Shown: piece by piece, positions 20,923 to 33,489 of the stretch
Layout: each line of letters starts with the position of its first letter
Numbering within the stretch: the first letter of the stretch is position 1
Translations under genes and position numbers: made by a program
NCBI GenBank assembly: GCA_029204225.1
Contig: CM055107.1
Span: 27,581,072-27,645,071, forward strand
Direction: 5' to 3'
Length of the DNA stretch: 64,000 bases
Source of the DNA: Diphasiastrum complanatum
Lineage: Eukaryota; Streptophyta; Lycopodiopsida; Lycopodiales; Lycopodiaceae
The notes under the pieces: generated by a model
Seen by the model: the letters and a program-made list of their open reading frames with translations, nothing else
Database searches by the model: none
Told to the model about the DNA's origin: nothing

Positions 20923-22866
20923 ATGACTTCTGATTTTCGGTCTCTATCCCCTTTAGATTATCTTTTTATTTTTAATAGTGATATACCATCTGAACATATG
21001 TTCGGCTCACATGTCTTATTATTACTTTGATACTTCTGGGCCAACTTTTCCAGGTCCTAATAAGATTCTTGATGCAATATTTCTCTTAAAGCGTTCTGCT
21101 AGGTTGAAGTGGTTTGACTATGTCCATTCTCATCCGCCTATCTCTGAGTGGCATGACTTTCTACCTGTACTTCGCCTTCTTATATTTTCCAATGATAATT
21201 CTTTATTTGTTCCTCCTCTCGTCCTTACAAGTGGTGTTATAGGTCTTGAGAATTCTACTCCTTCTGATTCCTCTTGTGAGCATTCTTCCATATGCATGAC
21301 TTCATCACTTCTATCTGCATCTTTGGATGACTCTACAATATTTGCTTTCTCAGCTTTGTTCATTCTTTTTGGGTTGAACCTGCAATCGTATGTAGAGTGC
21401 CCCTTCTTCTTGCAGTGCATGCAAGGTATTGCTGGATTGAACCAGCATTTGTTGGTTGTATGGCCTGGTTTGTGACAATGATTACAGGAAGAAGATTGTT
21501 GATTCGAAGACTTTGTCTTGTCAAATCTGGGTTTGTTCTTGTTCTTCTTCTTCTCTTTTGCGAAGAGAGCTTTCTCTTGATCACTGCTTCCTTCTCCTTC
21601 GTCCCTCATTAGTCTCTCATCAGCGACAAGACTGATTGCTTTTCTTGTGCAGGACAAATAGAGATAGAGTCACACATTTCTAGCGATTCACATGAGATTG
21701 ATTCACACATTGCTAGCGATACACATGAGGATGATTCTATATCACACAGTGTAAGCGAGTTGCCTGATTTACTTGAGATAGTTATTGATCTACCTGAGCT
21801 CGTCATTGTATCCCATAGTGAGTCAGAGTCACATATACAGGTTCCTACTGATGCTGATTCACATATACAAGTTGCGGCTGATATGGTCCTTGATACTGAT
21901 ATAGCATGCTATGATACTATTGATGATGTCGTTGCATGCTTGGATGGTGCTACCGATGTTGTTGCATGCTATGATACTGTTCCATGCTTTGATACTGATA
22001 TAGTATGCCTTGCTACTATTATTACCGGTGTTGTTGCATGCTTTGATATTGTTGTTGAGTACTTTGATGCTACTCATGTTACTGAGCGCCATGCTATATG
22101 TTGTCTATGCTCCTTATTTCGATATTATTCATGGGTCTACGGTTGCTCTTTCAGATGCTTTGGCTACTCCAGTAGATCTCCATATGGCATAGGGTTATAC
22201 ATTTCATGATGGTCCTATTGTATACTCACTAGCTTATTTTGCCGATACCCGTCTAGATGAGTATGCGGTTCTTCTAGATGCATATTTAGGCCAGAACTTA
22301 TCAGTTGATGCTTTTGTTATTATGCCTATGTATGTTGTTCCATTTGTGGAAGATGCGGGGCGGGAGTATATTGCTTTAGTGGATACAGGCAGTACACATT
22401 CATTTATTAGCAGTTACAGGATTCGTGCTACACCTATTCTTGCTTCCCAGCCTCTCAGTGTTGGGGTTGCTCGTTCCCATTCTTTTCCCAGTTCTCAGAT
22501 GTTTCAGGGCTTGGATTATCACATTGGTGATTTTTCTGGTCAGGCAGATTTCTACATCATTCCTATGGAGCACTATGACATTATTTTTGGTGCAGACTGG
22601 TTCTCTTCACTTGGTACTATTGTTGTGGATCTCTCTCAGCAGACACTTTCCTTTACTCATGCTGGTCAGCATCATTCACTTGTTGGTATTGATTCCCAAG
22701 GTGACTATCAGTTGGTTACCGAGAAGCAGTTTATGCGTAGCCTACCAAAGGCTCAGGATGCAGCTCTTCTTTCCATTCAAAGTACATCAGTTGTTGCTTC
22801 ACTTTCACCATCCATGGGTCCTCTTCCTCAGGTTGTTGGCGTGCCTTGCAGCCGAGTCCATAACTA
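20923..22866 (+). pseudogene. Ty3/gypsy gag-protease, 3'-truncated
   Basis: A gag-like region opens at ATG 20923 and shifts frame near 20980 (a later frame contains RLKWFDYVHSHPPISEWHDF). It is interrupted at about 21160-21650 by an antisense copia gag fragment. Plus-strand coding resumes with an Asp-rich repetitive segment (21760-22200; units like VACYDT). From 22322 a retropepsin is clear: ALVDTGSTHSFIS holds the catalytic DTG, and YDIIFGADWF with VVDLSQQTLSF matches the flap and C-terminal strand of gypsy proteases. Reading stops at 22866 before any RT. Probably the 5' half of the same family whose 3' end lies reversed at 16260-17060. Confidence 0.75.
21160..21650 (-). pseudogene. Ty1/copia gag fragment inserted antisense in gypsy gag
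   Basis: The minus-strand frame contains two CCHC zinc knuckles, CNHCHKPGHTTNKC and CMHCKKKGHSTYDC, preceded by a Lys-rich stretch and followed by an acidic, Ser-rich tail. This is the nucleocapsid part of a copia gag. It lies antisense inside a plus-strand gypsy gag-protease region, so it is a nested fragment, without LTRs of its own. Its exact ends are uncertain by tens of bases. Confidence 0.75.
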
Positions 22867-24464
22867 ATATAGCTGCAGCATACATTGAACTTATGATAAG
22901 CATTCTGCTGTCAGTTCACGTTAGTCCATCACTGATGATCAACCTATGCTTTAGACATTCTACAATATTCTCCTTGTATTCTCTATTTTGTGGATTTCCT
23001 CTTTGTTCTTGATGTTTAGCCTGTAACTTATAGGAAATAGGATCTTGAATGACCAATACATGCAAGAGTAACCTACTAAGTATCCCTAGATTGTAAGTGC
23101 ACATACTTGCAAAAAAACGAACAAGGATACTCAAAACAACTGGTGTCTTTGAACTAAAGTTAAGGAAAGTGATGCAAGTATAACATTCAGCAAGAAAACT
23201 TAAAAAGTATAATTCTAGTCAATTTGAGGCTTGGTGGTCCGTTTTTTATGTTAGTTATCTTCTTTTTTGCTGGATATTTGAACAACAAAGTCAAACGACT
23301 TCAGAGAGTCTATCTAGTCTCTCGTTCCATTAGAGTCAATTGAATGCTTGTGGAATTTAGTCTGTAAGGCAAGTGACATGCCAGTGCAATATGTCACTTG
23401 TTATTGCTCAAAAACAAAGAATTCTATGATGCTTTATTGCTGAAAAGAATATTCGTACACTCCTTAAACCACACATGTCTTGACTCTTGTCACTGCACAA
23501 AAATACCCCCCAAAAAAATAAAGCTGTATGTTATTTGGTGAAGTAGTCTGTTATGCTCATTGTTTCCTAGACTTAACATCAATCTATAACCCATCTCTTC
23601 TCTTAATTGATCCTATGGTTGTCATATTCCATGGCAAGAAGTTTATAACTTTCATCTTCTTGTGGTCTGCATTTGTTTGTCATGCAAGGTGAGGCACTTC
23701 TACCCAAACAAGCTCCGTCAATCTCTTCTGTGAGAGTCGCCATCAGTAGATTCGTTGGTGGTGTGGTGCTTGGATGACCAGTTATTGGTTTGCAAATTTG
23801 CAGGTAATTAGATGTACAATGCCTATTATTTTGCACCGAGTGCTCAAGCATAAAAGTATTTTGTTGTACAATCTTTAAACTTTTGTATGTAAACTAGTGA
23901 AATTTTGCTGATCAAACAGCTGAGTTATGTATACATTATTTTTGCAATGTCAGGTGCATTCTTGTTCCAGAAAATTTGCCGGGGGCCATGATGGTTTGCC
24001 TCTGAAGTTATCATGAAACAAATGATTGAAATTCCTTTATGGTTGAAGTGAGAAGGTTTTAATTCATTTTGGAGGCCAAGAAGAAGATGCTAAAGCCTGT
24101 ATATTGAAATCTTATATGAGGTCCTTTGTGGTGCATATATACATTGAGTCTCTAGATGGCAGTTTGACATACACATCGTCGACCAAGCCATTATTGAGCC
24201 CAATGGGCTCCTAGATGTGCTTTTTGCATGCACAGATTGGGATTTGAGGCAGGGCCTCCATTGCCACATGTAACTCTCTTATTGATCATGGCTATGGTGG
24301 GATGAAACATTTTGCACGACCCAAAGTCTTGAATTGATCAAAGATATGTGCTGTATATACCATTTAAAACTGGTTTATTAATATTGCAATAAATCATCTC
24401 TAACAGTTTATCCATCACTTTACCAAGTCTTGTCGTAAGTCAGACCCATTTTTTTCATTGAAAA
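22867..24464. other. Noncoding, nothing recognised
   Basis: AT-rich, with only short fortuitous ORFs. At the left edge a 13-mer CGAGTCCATAACT matches the reverse complement of the gypsy LTR start, but the homology does not extend, so no LTR is called. Confidence 0.4.
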
Positions 24465-27423
24465 ATGGGATTTGATATTGGCGAATCATTTCAGTCTTCT
24501 GTCAAGGAAAAATTCCAATTGCAATCTTTGAATAGAAACAGTTTGTTTATTCCAACAATAATTACATCTTTAAAGCTGATAGTATTCCATCCCACCAAAA
24601 ATAGCATTCCGAAAAGCTTTGTAAAGAAGTTATTAGTTGTTGATCAAAAAATATGCCAAGTTTTTTTTTCCTTCGCTAGCTTTTCTGATTTGGAAATATT
24701 CAATATACCTGACGAGGATTACCCAAATAATCCCACTGAACATCAATAGGTTCTTCTTGGTCTTTGAAATTTGATATACACAGGACATAACTTATTGGAC
24801 GTTGAATCCATAAATAAATTGTGCATCATCATAAAATAGGGTATGACATAAGATGTATTATATCTATTTACATGAATACATATTTGCATGGTATGTCTTT
24901 TTTGCGGAACGAACATGATTTGTTACAAAATATAACTGAGTAGTCTTGTTCCCTTTGAATGACCTGTCTCTTTACAAAAATACCTTCCAATTAAATTGTA
25001 TCGCATAAATTTTTTCTCATTTGTATTTTGCTCTTACTCGATCCTTTGGGTTGTTTGCTCTATTTAATTGACACACACTATGTGATGGATAAACTTCTAT
25101 TGCATGTGCTTTGTTTATAAAAAATATTCTTTGTCCCTAAAATTTACTCCAGCCTGAATTGGTTTAAATATCTTTTTGAAAAATATTCATTTTTCTCTGT
25201 GAAGTCATTTTTCCATCAGCAAATATATGCGACAAATCAAGGTTTCACATATGGCCAAATCATGTCCTTGATGATCCTGGCATATCCAATGACAGCATAT
25301 GTCATGCCAAATCAGTATCAACAACCTTTTCCATGTCCTACTTGACAAGGAAGTAATAGAAAATTTGTTAGAAAGTATTGTATGCTCATATATTTTTATC
25401 AAAGATGGTCGATTATTGTTTGGTATGGATGACATTCCATTCATATCATTATTTGAGAGTGGGACTGCGAACATGGGGTGTTGTCAGTTCTATGACAATA
25501 ACCACTTACATGAATCAGTACAACCAGGTCAATTTTAAGTGATATCTTATGAGACGACATTTGAGTTGTTGATATTGCCTTCCAGTTATGAACTTGGGAT
25601 ACCCCATGGCTCCATGGCTCATGGTTTATTGCTTTGGGATGATGTAAACCAGACATACATGAGCACATTCTAGAAATTTCACTACATAACAACTCTCTTA
25701 GCTATCCAACTTACGTTTGTAGTATACGTAGCAATACTTCTTATTCATACAAATTGTAGAGATTAAGCTATTCATCAAATCTTCCATTTTTTTTACTTTT
25801 TATGATCTTATTGCATATTGTGGTTCTTATTTTACCATATTGCAGAACATAGTTGTTTTTCAATGATGTCTCGACCACTTCAATTTAATTTGTCTCTAAA
25901 CGCAAATTACATAATGAAATGTTATATTGTGGCAGACAAAATGGAAGCCCTGATTTCTTTTGACAGCACCAAAACTCCTCCCTTAAGATTTCGTTTTGTT
26001 GAAGGGAAGTTAATTGTGAGCAAGAGGTTTATGGAATCAAAACTAGAAAGTGATTTATCCTTTATAGGCATTACTGCAGTGATTGAATTCAACAATGAAA
26101 GCTCCTGCCTTGTCACATTGACAAGTCATGTTGACATTGAGAGAAATGAACAGTACATATTTGAAGAGTCATTTTCAACTCATTATGTGGTTACCACCAA
26201 CAAAAAGCACAATTTCAGGAAGAGGCCAAGCATATCTACTGGCGTAGCTAAGTACTTTCACAATATTGATAGAAATAGTAGGCCAGACACGTTTGAACCA
26301 GAGGAAGTACTGGAGGCGAATTTAGAATTTCAAGAAACTATGACCCCCAACTATTCTGGAGCCAAGAAATGCATACCTCCTACAATCATTGTGAATAGCC
26401 CTGACAAAAAAGAATTTTAACAAGACAAAAACTCAAATCCCATGAGTGAGACTACTAGAAAAGGGTGCAACATTATTGAGCACATTCTGTCTAGACCAGG
26501 GACAAACCCGTTCAGAAAGTTGCTTGGAAGAATCAAGAGCCATCAAATTGTTTATGAGGTTCCAAGGATTTACAATGGGGACATGGTTTTCGAGCTTCCA
26601 CCCACTTTTGGCCATATTGGTGGCATGGAGCAGAAATACAATGGCCATATTTGGTCCAAACCTGTGACAAGCAATGTATCGTTCAAAGGAGTAGTACGAA
26701 TCAACTACTGTGTGGGTATGCTAGAATGCCAAAGAGTGACATGTCCTCATTTTAAGAAGAATGGTAAAAGGAACAACACACTCTTCAAAGGAACAATGAA
26801 AAAAAAAATGTCAAATTGGACTAATGGCTGATGGTATCTCATCTCTATCATTGCCTATCAAGGATGATGGTGCATGATGGAAAACATTTTCATGATGTGC
26901 AGCCTGGTACATCCAAGTGTCATATTGAAATGTTTATCTAGTGTCTTTGCTCATCTAAGTATTCTTGCTTTGAACACAATTTTCAAGTTACCGAGGATGG
27001 TTACGATGGCTCGAAATAATGCCAAATTGCCATTGGGAGATGGCCTTGACATTTTGCTATTGCTAAAAATGAATTTCATGTATGAATTTTTTCATGGCAG
27101 TCGATTTCTCGGGCAAGGATTGTCCCATGAACGTTCTTTTGTTTTCAAAATGTCACAAAAGGGCCTGCTTCTGGTGTGGACCTTGTTAGTCGTATGCAGA
27201 GTCAATTTATGACTTGAGATTACAACTATTAGATTTTGGGCACAAATACAAGTCTAACACTGATCTGTACGTAAGGGAGAGCACCAAGTATTGCAGATCA
27301 ATGGCCTTCCTGATGAACCAATCGTGTTTTTGGGATCAAGGCCTGGATCAAATTCGAATCAATCCCAATGAGGCCCTCCAATCGGAAGATGATCACAAGA
27401 TGATGGCTCAACTGTACTATTGA
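24465..27423 (+). pseudogene. Unrecognised multi-ORF repetitive-element relic
   Basis: A chain of plus-strand frames, each closed by stops: 24465-24749, 25299-25538, 25818-26420 (200 codons), 26442-26831 (129 codons) and 26874-27423. The 26442 frame contains a Cys-rich motif INYCVGMLECQRVTCPHFKK followed by RNNTLFKG. A later shifted frame gives FHDVQPGTSKCHIEMF. Spaced Cys/His of this kind occurs ahead of the catalytic domain in several plant DNA-transposon proteins, but I cannot name the family and see no DDE core, RT or terminal repeat. It may also be a decayed host gene. No intron signals join the frames cleanly. Confidence 0.4.
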
Positions 27424-28300
27424 GCGGCCTTCATGTCTTCCAGATATGTTTGAATGATAGAAGACTGGCAAGAATTTGGGTTTATCGAGAAAGTACGAGA
27501 TTACCTGTGGCCACTATCTTACGGTAGCAAATTACGCTTCCAAGTCTTTGAAGCCCTAGGAAGAAGAATGAGCGCACGAAAGCAGATCGCACGGCGGCAA
27601 GGCGAGCATGACTAGCAAGAGATTCTCAAGCATGTTGGGATGTAGCGGCCATTGAGAGATCTCCAATTTTGTGAGACAATTTTGCAGCAAATAAGCACTT
27701 GGTTTTACGGAAGTGAAAGAAGAGCCATGCTTTTCCAAGTGCCAAGCAAAACAACGTCATTCTACATGTGTTGCAGTGGGTCCTACAACAGATTAGGGGC
27801 AGATGATGTTAGCAGATTCCAGAGAATCCCCCAGATGCCGAGCCAAGTTGAAATAAAGAGCACCTCTCACCCAAGACCGAGGAGGTCTCAGATGGAGGAG
27901 AGCAGGAAGAAGATGAGAGCCAAGCATGAGAGCCAAGGCATGCTAGCTAAAAATACAGATTTATCTTTATGTGAGCCTGCATGGTGAATCCCGACGAAGG
28001 AATGACCATGTAGGAGCTAGTGTTATTCCTAGGCAATGTAGTAAATGTAGACCCCTCTTAAATAAATTAGAGTGAGCCACCTTTTGATGGTGACCTCTAG
28101 TGGAAGAGCTAATTCCACTTGAAATTTGTAAGTTAGTGGAATTGCCATTTAGGCTCAGTCCCTTGGTCTATTTAAGAGACCCCCTCTCTTGTGAGGGAGC
28201 TTTACTTGTATTGTCATTTCCTCTTTATTGAATAAAGAAGATCTTCCACGAGTTATTGGCAATCTTGGAGCTCCTTGTTTATGGTTGTTTTCTTGAGTGA
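27424..28300 (+). mobile_element. Probable 3' region and LTR of an unidentified element
   Basis: A 111-codon Arg/Lys/Ser-rich frame at 27652-27987 precedes promoter-like DNA: TCTATTTAAGAG at about 28171 (TATA-like), then GTGAGGGAGC and AATAAAG at about 28232 (polyadenylation-like) over roughly 270 bp (about 28019-28290). This spacing is typical of a plant LTR. There is no second copy in the window, so the LTR call rests on motif layout only. Confidence 0.35.
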
Positions 28301-29507
28301 ATCTCCTATAAACATGCTTTGCTTTCTCTTGTTTGTGGATGTGGAATAGAGTAAATTTCTTAATTCATTTCCTTTATGCATTGTGGATTAGTTTCTTATT
28401 CTTGTTTAAGTAATTTCCAGTACTTGCCTAATTTTTTGACAAAATTTTACAGCAAATTCAATCCCAATCAATCATAAAAGTGATGGAGAATGCACAAATC
28501 AAAGATCTAGATTCAAACTATGAGCTTGAATCAAGACTAATTACCAAAACTAGCTAATTTGGCATTTAACTCCACAATAGGCACATAGATTTGATCAAAT
28601 ACACTAAAGTAAAGTGCAGAAAGCTTCTCAAACCTATAAAAAACTTTAGTACCTTCCAAAGCAAGTAATCTATGCATAAAATCACTCACATCCAATAGCT
28701 AGAACTTGCCACCAAAAGACAATGTTGATAGAAGTGGAAAAACTCAAATTTTTCTTCATATTTGGATGGATATCCCATCATATAATTATACATTTCAAGC
28801 TTGGATCTGAATGTTTTAGGGCATATTTGTACTTGTCATAACCTAACTCTAACATCTAACCTAATATGTCATTGAATCCACCCTAATATTGGATCAAGAT
28901 CTCAAGATCCAAAAACAATGTAAAACATGCTATTTTTTGCTCCTAGAATTTCTCTAGCTTATCTAAGCACACTTTGGCCTCATTTCAAAGATGCCATCAC
29001 AATTTAATATGAGTAATGAAGTCTTGAGAAAGCATCCTATGCTATTTGGCACTTGTGGCATCTATTTACATGGCCATCTTGCCAATTACAATGCATGTGA
29101 CCAAAATTGGTCAAGCTAGTTTCAACACTTCTCCTCACAATTTAGCTTGATGAGACTATCCTGGATCAATAATAATTGCATGCATAAAAACAACATAATT
29201 AACAGGTTCTTGATGTATGTAGTGAGTATGATCACTCATTACAATAAGAAAATAATTTGAGCTCCAAGTTGTCAAATGTAGTGAGAGCTCCATAAAGGTT
29301 GTCTGCAAGATCCAAGCTTTGTCTTTGGTAGGTTGTTGAATGATCACCTTGGGCTGCAAAATGTGAGTCTCCTCCTCAAAATAAACATGAAAATCAACAT
29401 CTTTCCATAAGATCCAACTTTTGTATGAAGCACATACAACCAAAGTTTGAGATATCACCATCTTGACTTTCCACAAAAAGTACATTGAAATTCACAAGTT
29501 TCATGTT
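28301..29507. other. Noncoding, nothing recognised
   Basis: AT-rich DNA. A minus-strand open frame at 29156-29485 has no family features and is left uncalled. The right edge abuts truncated gypsy pol. Confidence 0.4.
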
Positions 29508-30450
29508 ACAATGTCCCAAGCACCTTCCAGCGAGTCATGCAGGCGACATTCAAAGATTATTTGCAAAAATTTCTGAAAAATTTCTTGGATGATCTGTGCG
29601 TGCATGGACCAGACTCAAAACAGTTATCTAATTTGGAGAAAGTGTTACAAAAATGCTGCAACTTCTAGATCTCCTTGAATCCAGAAAAATGTCAATTATG
29701 GGTGACACATGGCTTGATTCTCGGCCACATAGTGTTAAGCTTCATTCTGGATTTTGCGGAGTTAGCCCGACCAATTTACAAACTCACAACAGATCCACAT
29801 TGGAATGAGGAAGCCCGAAAGGCTTTCCAAAAGCTTAAGGATGCATTAGTTTCAGCACCAATCTTACGCCCACCCAATTAGTCCATTGAGTTTCATGTGC
29901 ATACGGATGCATCGAAGTATGCAGTTGGAGCAGTTTTAACCTAGCCAGGTGAACACAAAAAGAATTTTCCAATCCGATTTGCAAGCCGACAGCTCAATGA
30001 TATAGTAAATGAATTATTCAACCATAGAGCGGGAGGCACTGACAATCATTAATGTGGTTAAGAAATTTTGGCACTACCTGATGGCCACACATTTCACTTT
30101 TTATACGGACCATCAACCCGTGCTCTATCTCGTTAACAAAACTTGCAACATCAGGAGAATCACCAGATGGCTACTTCTGTTGTTGAAGTTTGATTTTCGG
30201 ATAGTAGTTTACAAGGGAAAACAACACTACATGGCAAATCATGTGTCACAAATCAAGGGGAAGGAGGTTGCAACCCAACCCGACGATGAGCTGGCCGATG
30301 CTACCTTATTTTACATGGACACAGTACCAGAATGGGCTACCGACATCGTTGAATATCTAATGCGGGACTGCAAGCATTACCCACCCTCCAGCCACAACCA
30401 GAGTGGCGTCAACAGTTGTTTGAAAGAGACCCAGTGGTCATCAGGGCCTA
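29508..30450 (+). pseudogene. Ty3/gypsy RT end and RNase H
   Basis: The reading enters RT abruptly with PSTFQRVMQATFKDYLQKF, then FLDDL (second aspartates of the RT active site), ISLNPEKCQLW and LGHIV. The RNase H domain follows: EFHVHTDASKYAVGAVL (first catalytic Asp), NYSTIEREAL (Glu), FTFYTDHQPVLYLVNK (Asp), then a tail ending DDELADATLFYMDTVPEWA. In-frame stops occur before ISLNPEKC, at RPPN*SIEF and at AVLT*PGE. At least the last is most simply CAG changed to TAG. The 5' half of pol is absent. Three stops show it is long dead. Confidence 0.85.
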
Positions 30451-31068
30451 CGTGACAAGTTCACAACTATAACGGGTGAACGCGCACTTCCTATCATGCA
30501 CATGACGATCCAAATGGGCGGAATGCGGCACCCCTCCATACAAGATCACCTCTCTGGACAAGATTACAATTTAAAATTTCAATTGGCCGATCATTCCATC
30601 AGAGTATGGTTGTGTAACGAATGTAGATGCCATAAGGGCTCTCACCCTCTTCGCCAATAAGTACTTCAATTGTCCTGATCCAACAGTCCACGCGACAGCC
30701 ACTTACACTCAAGACTTAGAGCATTAATGGGGATTGAAACAAAATGGGACAATTTTCTCCCCCCCATATTCTTTGATCCTAATAAGATGCTAGCTTCCGA
30801 CAAAGTCAAAGATCAGCTGCTAGTTGCTCGTGTGTATTACCGAGCTGCCCTTCTTGGCGATTCCTGGACGTGCAGATTCCAAGCGTGGGTCGACCAAGAC
30901 TGGTTGATAGGAGTCCATAGATCCCTTTCCACACCCAAGGACTTGAAGAAACTAGACCACCTCAACTTTATGGAAGACGTCACGGGCCACCTGGTCCAAC
31001 AAAGGCGGGCCAAGATTACTGAACCGGCAGAGTGCTGAGGGACTGGCGCTACTTCAGGCCGTGGGTCC
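30451..31068 (+). pseudogene. 3' internal region of the gypsy element
   Basis: This follows the RNase H relic in the position of integrase or a 3' ORF. One frame at 30727-31038 is open for 103 codons (begins MGIETKWDNFLPPIFF, Leu/Arg/Asp-rich) with no recognised domain; an HHCC finger or integrase DDE could not be seen. It ends just before an LTR-like start at 31069, so it is assigned to the same element by position only. Confidence 0.4.
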
Positions 31069-31345
31069 TGTTGGGGGTATTCCCAAAGAATTGTAAATAA
31101 ATAAAATCGACCAATAAAATGTGTTGCGAGGGCATGACATCCTGCACGCGTAAGCCCATGGCCCAATGAGCACACAAGCTTAAGTTGTAAATAAAATAAA
31201 ATAGACTTGGGCCTTTGAATTAAAATAAAACTAGAGGCCCAAAGTCATTTTTAAACTTAGAAGATTACTTTTTAGACTTGGGTCCAAATTGGGAGGCATC
31301 ACTTTATAGGCATAGGTTTCCCATTTCGTGGCAAATGTTGTCTTG
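31069..31345 (+). mobile_element. Probable 3' LTR of the gypsy element
   Basis: It begins TGTTGGGGGTATTCCC at 31069, a common plant LTR start, after a G-rich tract that could serve as a polypurine primer. It contains several AATAAAAT words. The right boundary is set where an antisense RT begins at about 31346. There is no second copy in the window. Confidence 0.5.
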
Positions 31346-31347
31346 TG

Positions 31348-31877
31348 TTAGTCTTGGGGGGCTATCTTCACTTGGTTGTAGCCGCTGAAGCCGTCTAGAA
31401 AATTGTAGGCTTCAGCGCCAGCTACTCTGTCAAGGACACTTTCCGTAAATGGTAAAGAAAAATGATCCTTTTTGGTGATTGCATTAAGCCCCTTCAGATC
31501 CACACAAATCCGCATTTTGTTCTTCTTCTTGGGTACTATAACTATCGGCGATACCCATTCCGTGTGCTCAATTTCATAAATGAAATTTGCATCCATCAGC
31601 TTCTGCAACTCCTGCTTGATCAGCTTTGTATAATTCGGGTTGCAGCGGTAGTAATGGCTTACCTTGGGGACTGCTCCATCTACCAAGGGTATGGTGTGTT
31701 GGATTATTGTTGGACTACTGTTGTTGGAATGCCCTTAAGATCACTATAACTCCAGGCAAAATAGTCTCTATACTCCACCAACAATGATCGTAGTCTCTTG
31801 AACTGTGTGGATGTTAACTGCTCTCCCACATGCACTATCTTTTTATTTTGTTCATCACTTTTGTTTATTTCCACTTT
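31348..31877 (-). pseudogene. Ty3/gypsy reverse transcriptase N-terminal part, antisense
   Basis: On the minus strand: HVGEQLTSTQFKRL, then YRDYFAWSYSDLKGIP (protease-RT linker), a one- or two-base frameshift near 31700, then HTIPLVDGAVP, EWVSPIVIVPKK, MRICVDLKGLNA and SFTES/FLDGFSGYNQVKIAP, which hold RT blocks 1-3 including the first catalytic Asp (FLDGFSGY). It is broken at 31877 by the copia gag start and at 31348 by the forward LTR. Orientation and sequence differ from the 29508 fragment, so it comes from a different insertion. Confidence 0.85.
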
Positions 31878-31879
31878 AC

Positions 31880-33489
31880 ATGGCTTCAATGGGTTCATAC
31901 TTGTTGGAACCAAGTGAGAGATTGTCCACTCCCTATTATTCAATATGGAAGCTGAGTATGGAGTCCATCTTGATACTCCAAGATGTGATGGACATTGTAC
32001 TTGGGATTGAGGAGGAACCTCAAGTCCTTCAAGAAGTTCAAAAGTACAAGAAGAGAGCTAGGATGGCTCTCCACTACATTAAGATGAATGTCTCAAATGA
32101 GATATTGAGGGAGATTGGTACTTGCACTACAGCCAAAGAAGCTTGGAATTATCTATGAGGCTAAGAACACCTCTAGGCTCCTCACCCTTAGAAATCAAAT
32201 AGTCAAAAGAGTGATGAGAGTGCATCTAATTATGTTTGGAGAGTCAAGGATATTCATAGGGAGCTTGCATGTATTGGTGATTCAATCAATTAAAGTGAGC
32301 TAGTCCAAGTCATTCTCAATGGCTTGAGAGATGAATATGACAACCTTGTCCAATCCTATGCCATTAAGGAGAAGCTACCAGGTTTGGAGGCCCTTGAAAG
32401 TGTGCTTATTTGTGAAGAATCAAGACAAGAGTACAAACTCTTGAGGATGGACAAGCTATCACTCAATCATAATAATGATGGCAAAGTTCTATTTGCCAAG
32501 CACAAAGTAAGAGGCAACACCGACACTTGTCTAATGACAAAGCCAAAGACCAAGATGGAGAGGAGGAGGACACCTCTCATGCTTCTACTTCAAGTTTGAA
32601 GATAAAGAATATGAAGTGCTTCTTTTGTAGCAAGAAAGGCCATTATGCCACCAATTGCTTCAAGAAGAAGAATCAACTCAAGCAAGCCAACATCTCTAAT
32701 GAGAAAGAAGACTATATTGCAAGTGATGGAGAAGGCTCTCTTATGGCATCAACCTTTTCCTCTTCCACCTTCAACAAGGATGACTCATGGTATACTGATA
32801 GTGGAGCATCTTCACATATGTGTGGCTCCAAGCACTCTTTTTCATCTATTATGCCTTATGAAGGAGTCAAGAAGACCATATACATTGCAAGTGAGCATGA
32901 GTGCAACATTGAAGGAGTAGGGATTATTCCCTTGAAGCTTGCATTTTCTAAAGATCTCTTTCTCAACAATGTTCTTTTTGTCCCAAAGCTTACAAAGAAC
33001 ATCTTAAGTGCTGGCCAACTTCTTGATAGTGGCCTTGATGCCAATTTCCATATTTACAATTGTGTGGTCAAGAAGGATGATGAGATCCTTGCATATGGAT
33101 CAAGATTTGAAGGCATCTACAAATTGGATCCAAGTGAAAGTGAAAACTCGCTTGATATTTCTTATATGTCCAATCGTTCAAAGGAGGATGATCACACTTG
33201 AATGCACATATCTTCTCTCTTCAAGATTTATGGTGTATGATTATTCCCTATTATTCAAAGCATATGTTGAGAAGCAATTCTCATTGAAGATCAAAGCTTT
33301 GACGAGTATTGAAGCTCTTGAAGGAATAGCACCATATGAAGTTTCATTCAAGATGAAGCCTAAGGTTGATCACCTTAGTGAACTTGGTAGTGCTTGCTTT
33401 GCACATATTCCCTTGGAAACCAGGAGGAAAGTTGATCCAAGCAAAAGGTTCATGATTGGATACTCATCCATCAAGGAGGCCTTTAAAGT
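31880..33489 (+). pseudogene. Ty1/copia gag-protease and integrase fragments
   Basis: Starts at ATG 31880 (MASMGSYLLEPSERLSTPYY; copia gag N-terminus). Frames shift near 32155 and 32290 but gag continues (VILNGLRDEYDNLV). The frame at 32527-33201 contains a CCHC knuckle, CFFCSKKGHYATNC, and the aspartic protease SWYTDSGASSHMCG. Downstream, the frame at about 33235-33515 gives FKAYVEKQFSLKIKAL and PYEVSFKMKPKVDHLSELG, parts of the copia integrase, with the catalytic core deleted between. RT and RNase H are absent. The 5' leader and LTR are also missing on this side: gag begins directly at the junction with antisense gypsy RT. Confidence 0.85.

Noticed and set aside
22852-22866. 13-mer matching the reversed gypsy LTR start
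   Set aside because: The similarity ends abruptly on both sides, so it cannot be called an LTR edge.
29156-29485. A 109-codon minus-strand open frame
   Set aside because: There is no domain, composition is that of AT-rich random DNA, and no splice or promoter context exists.
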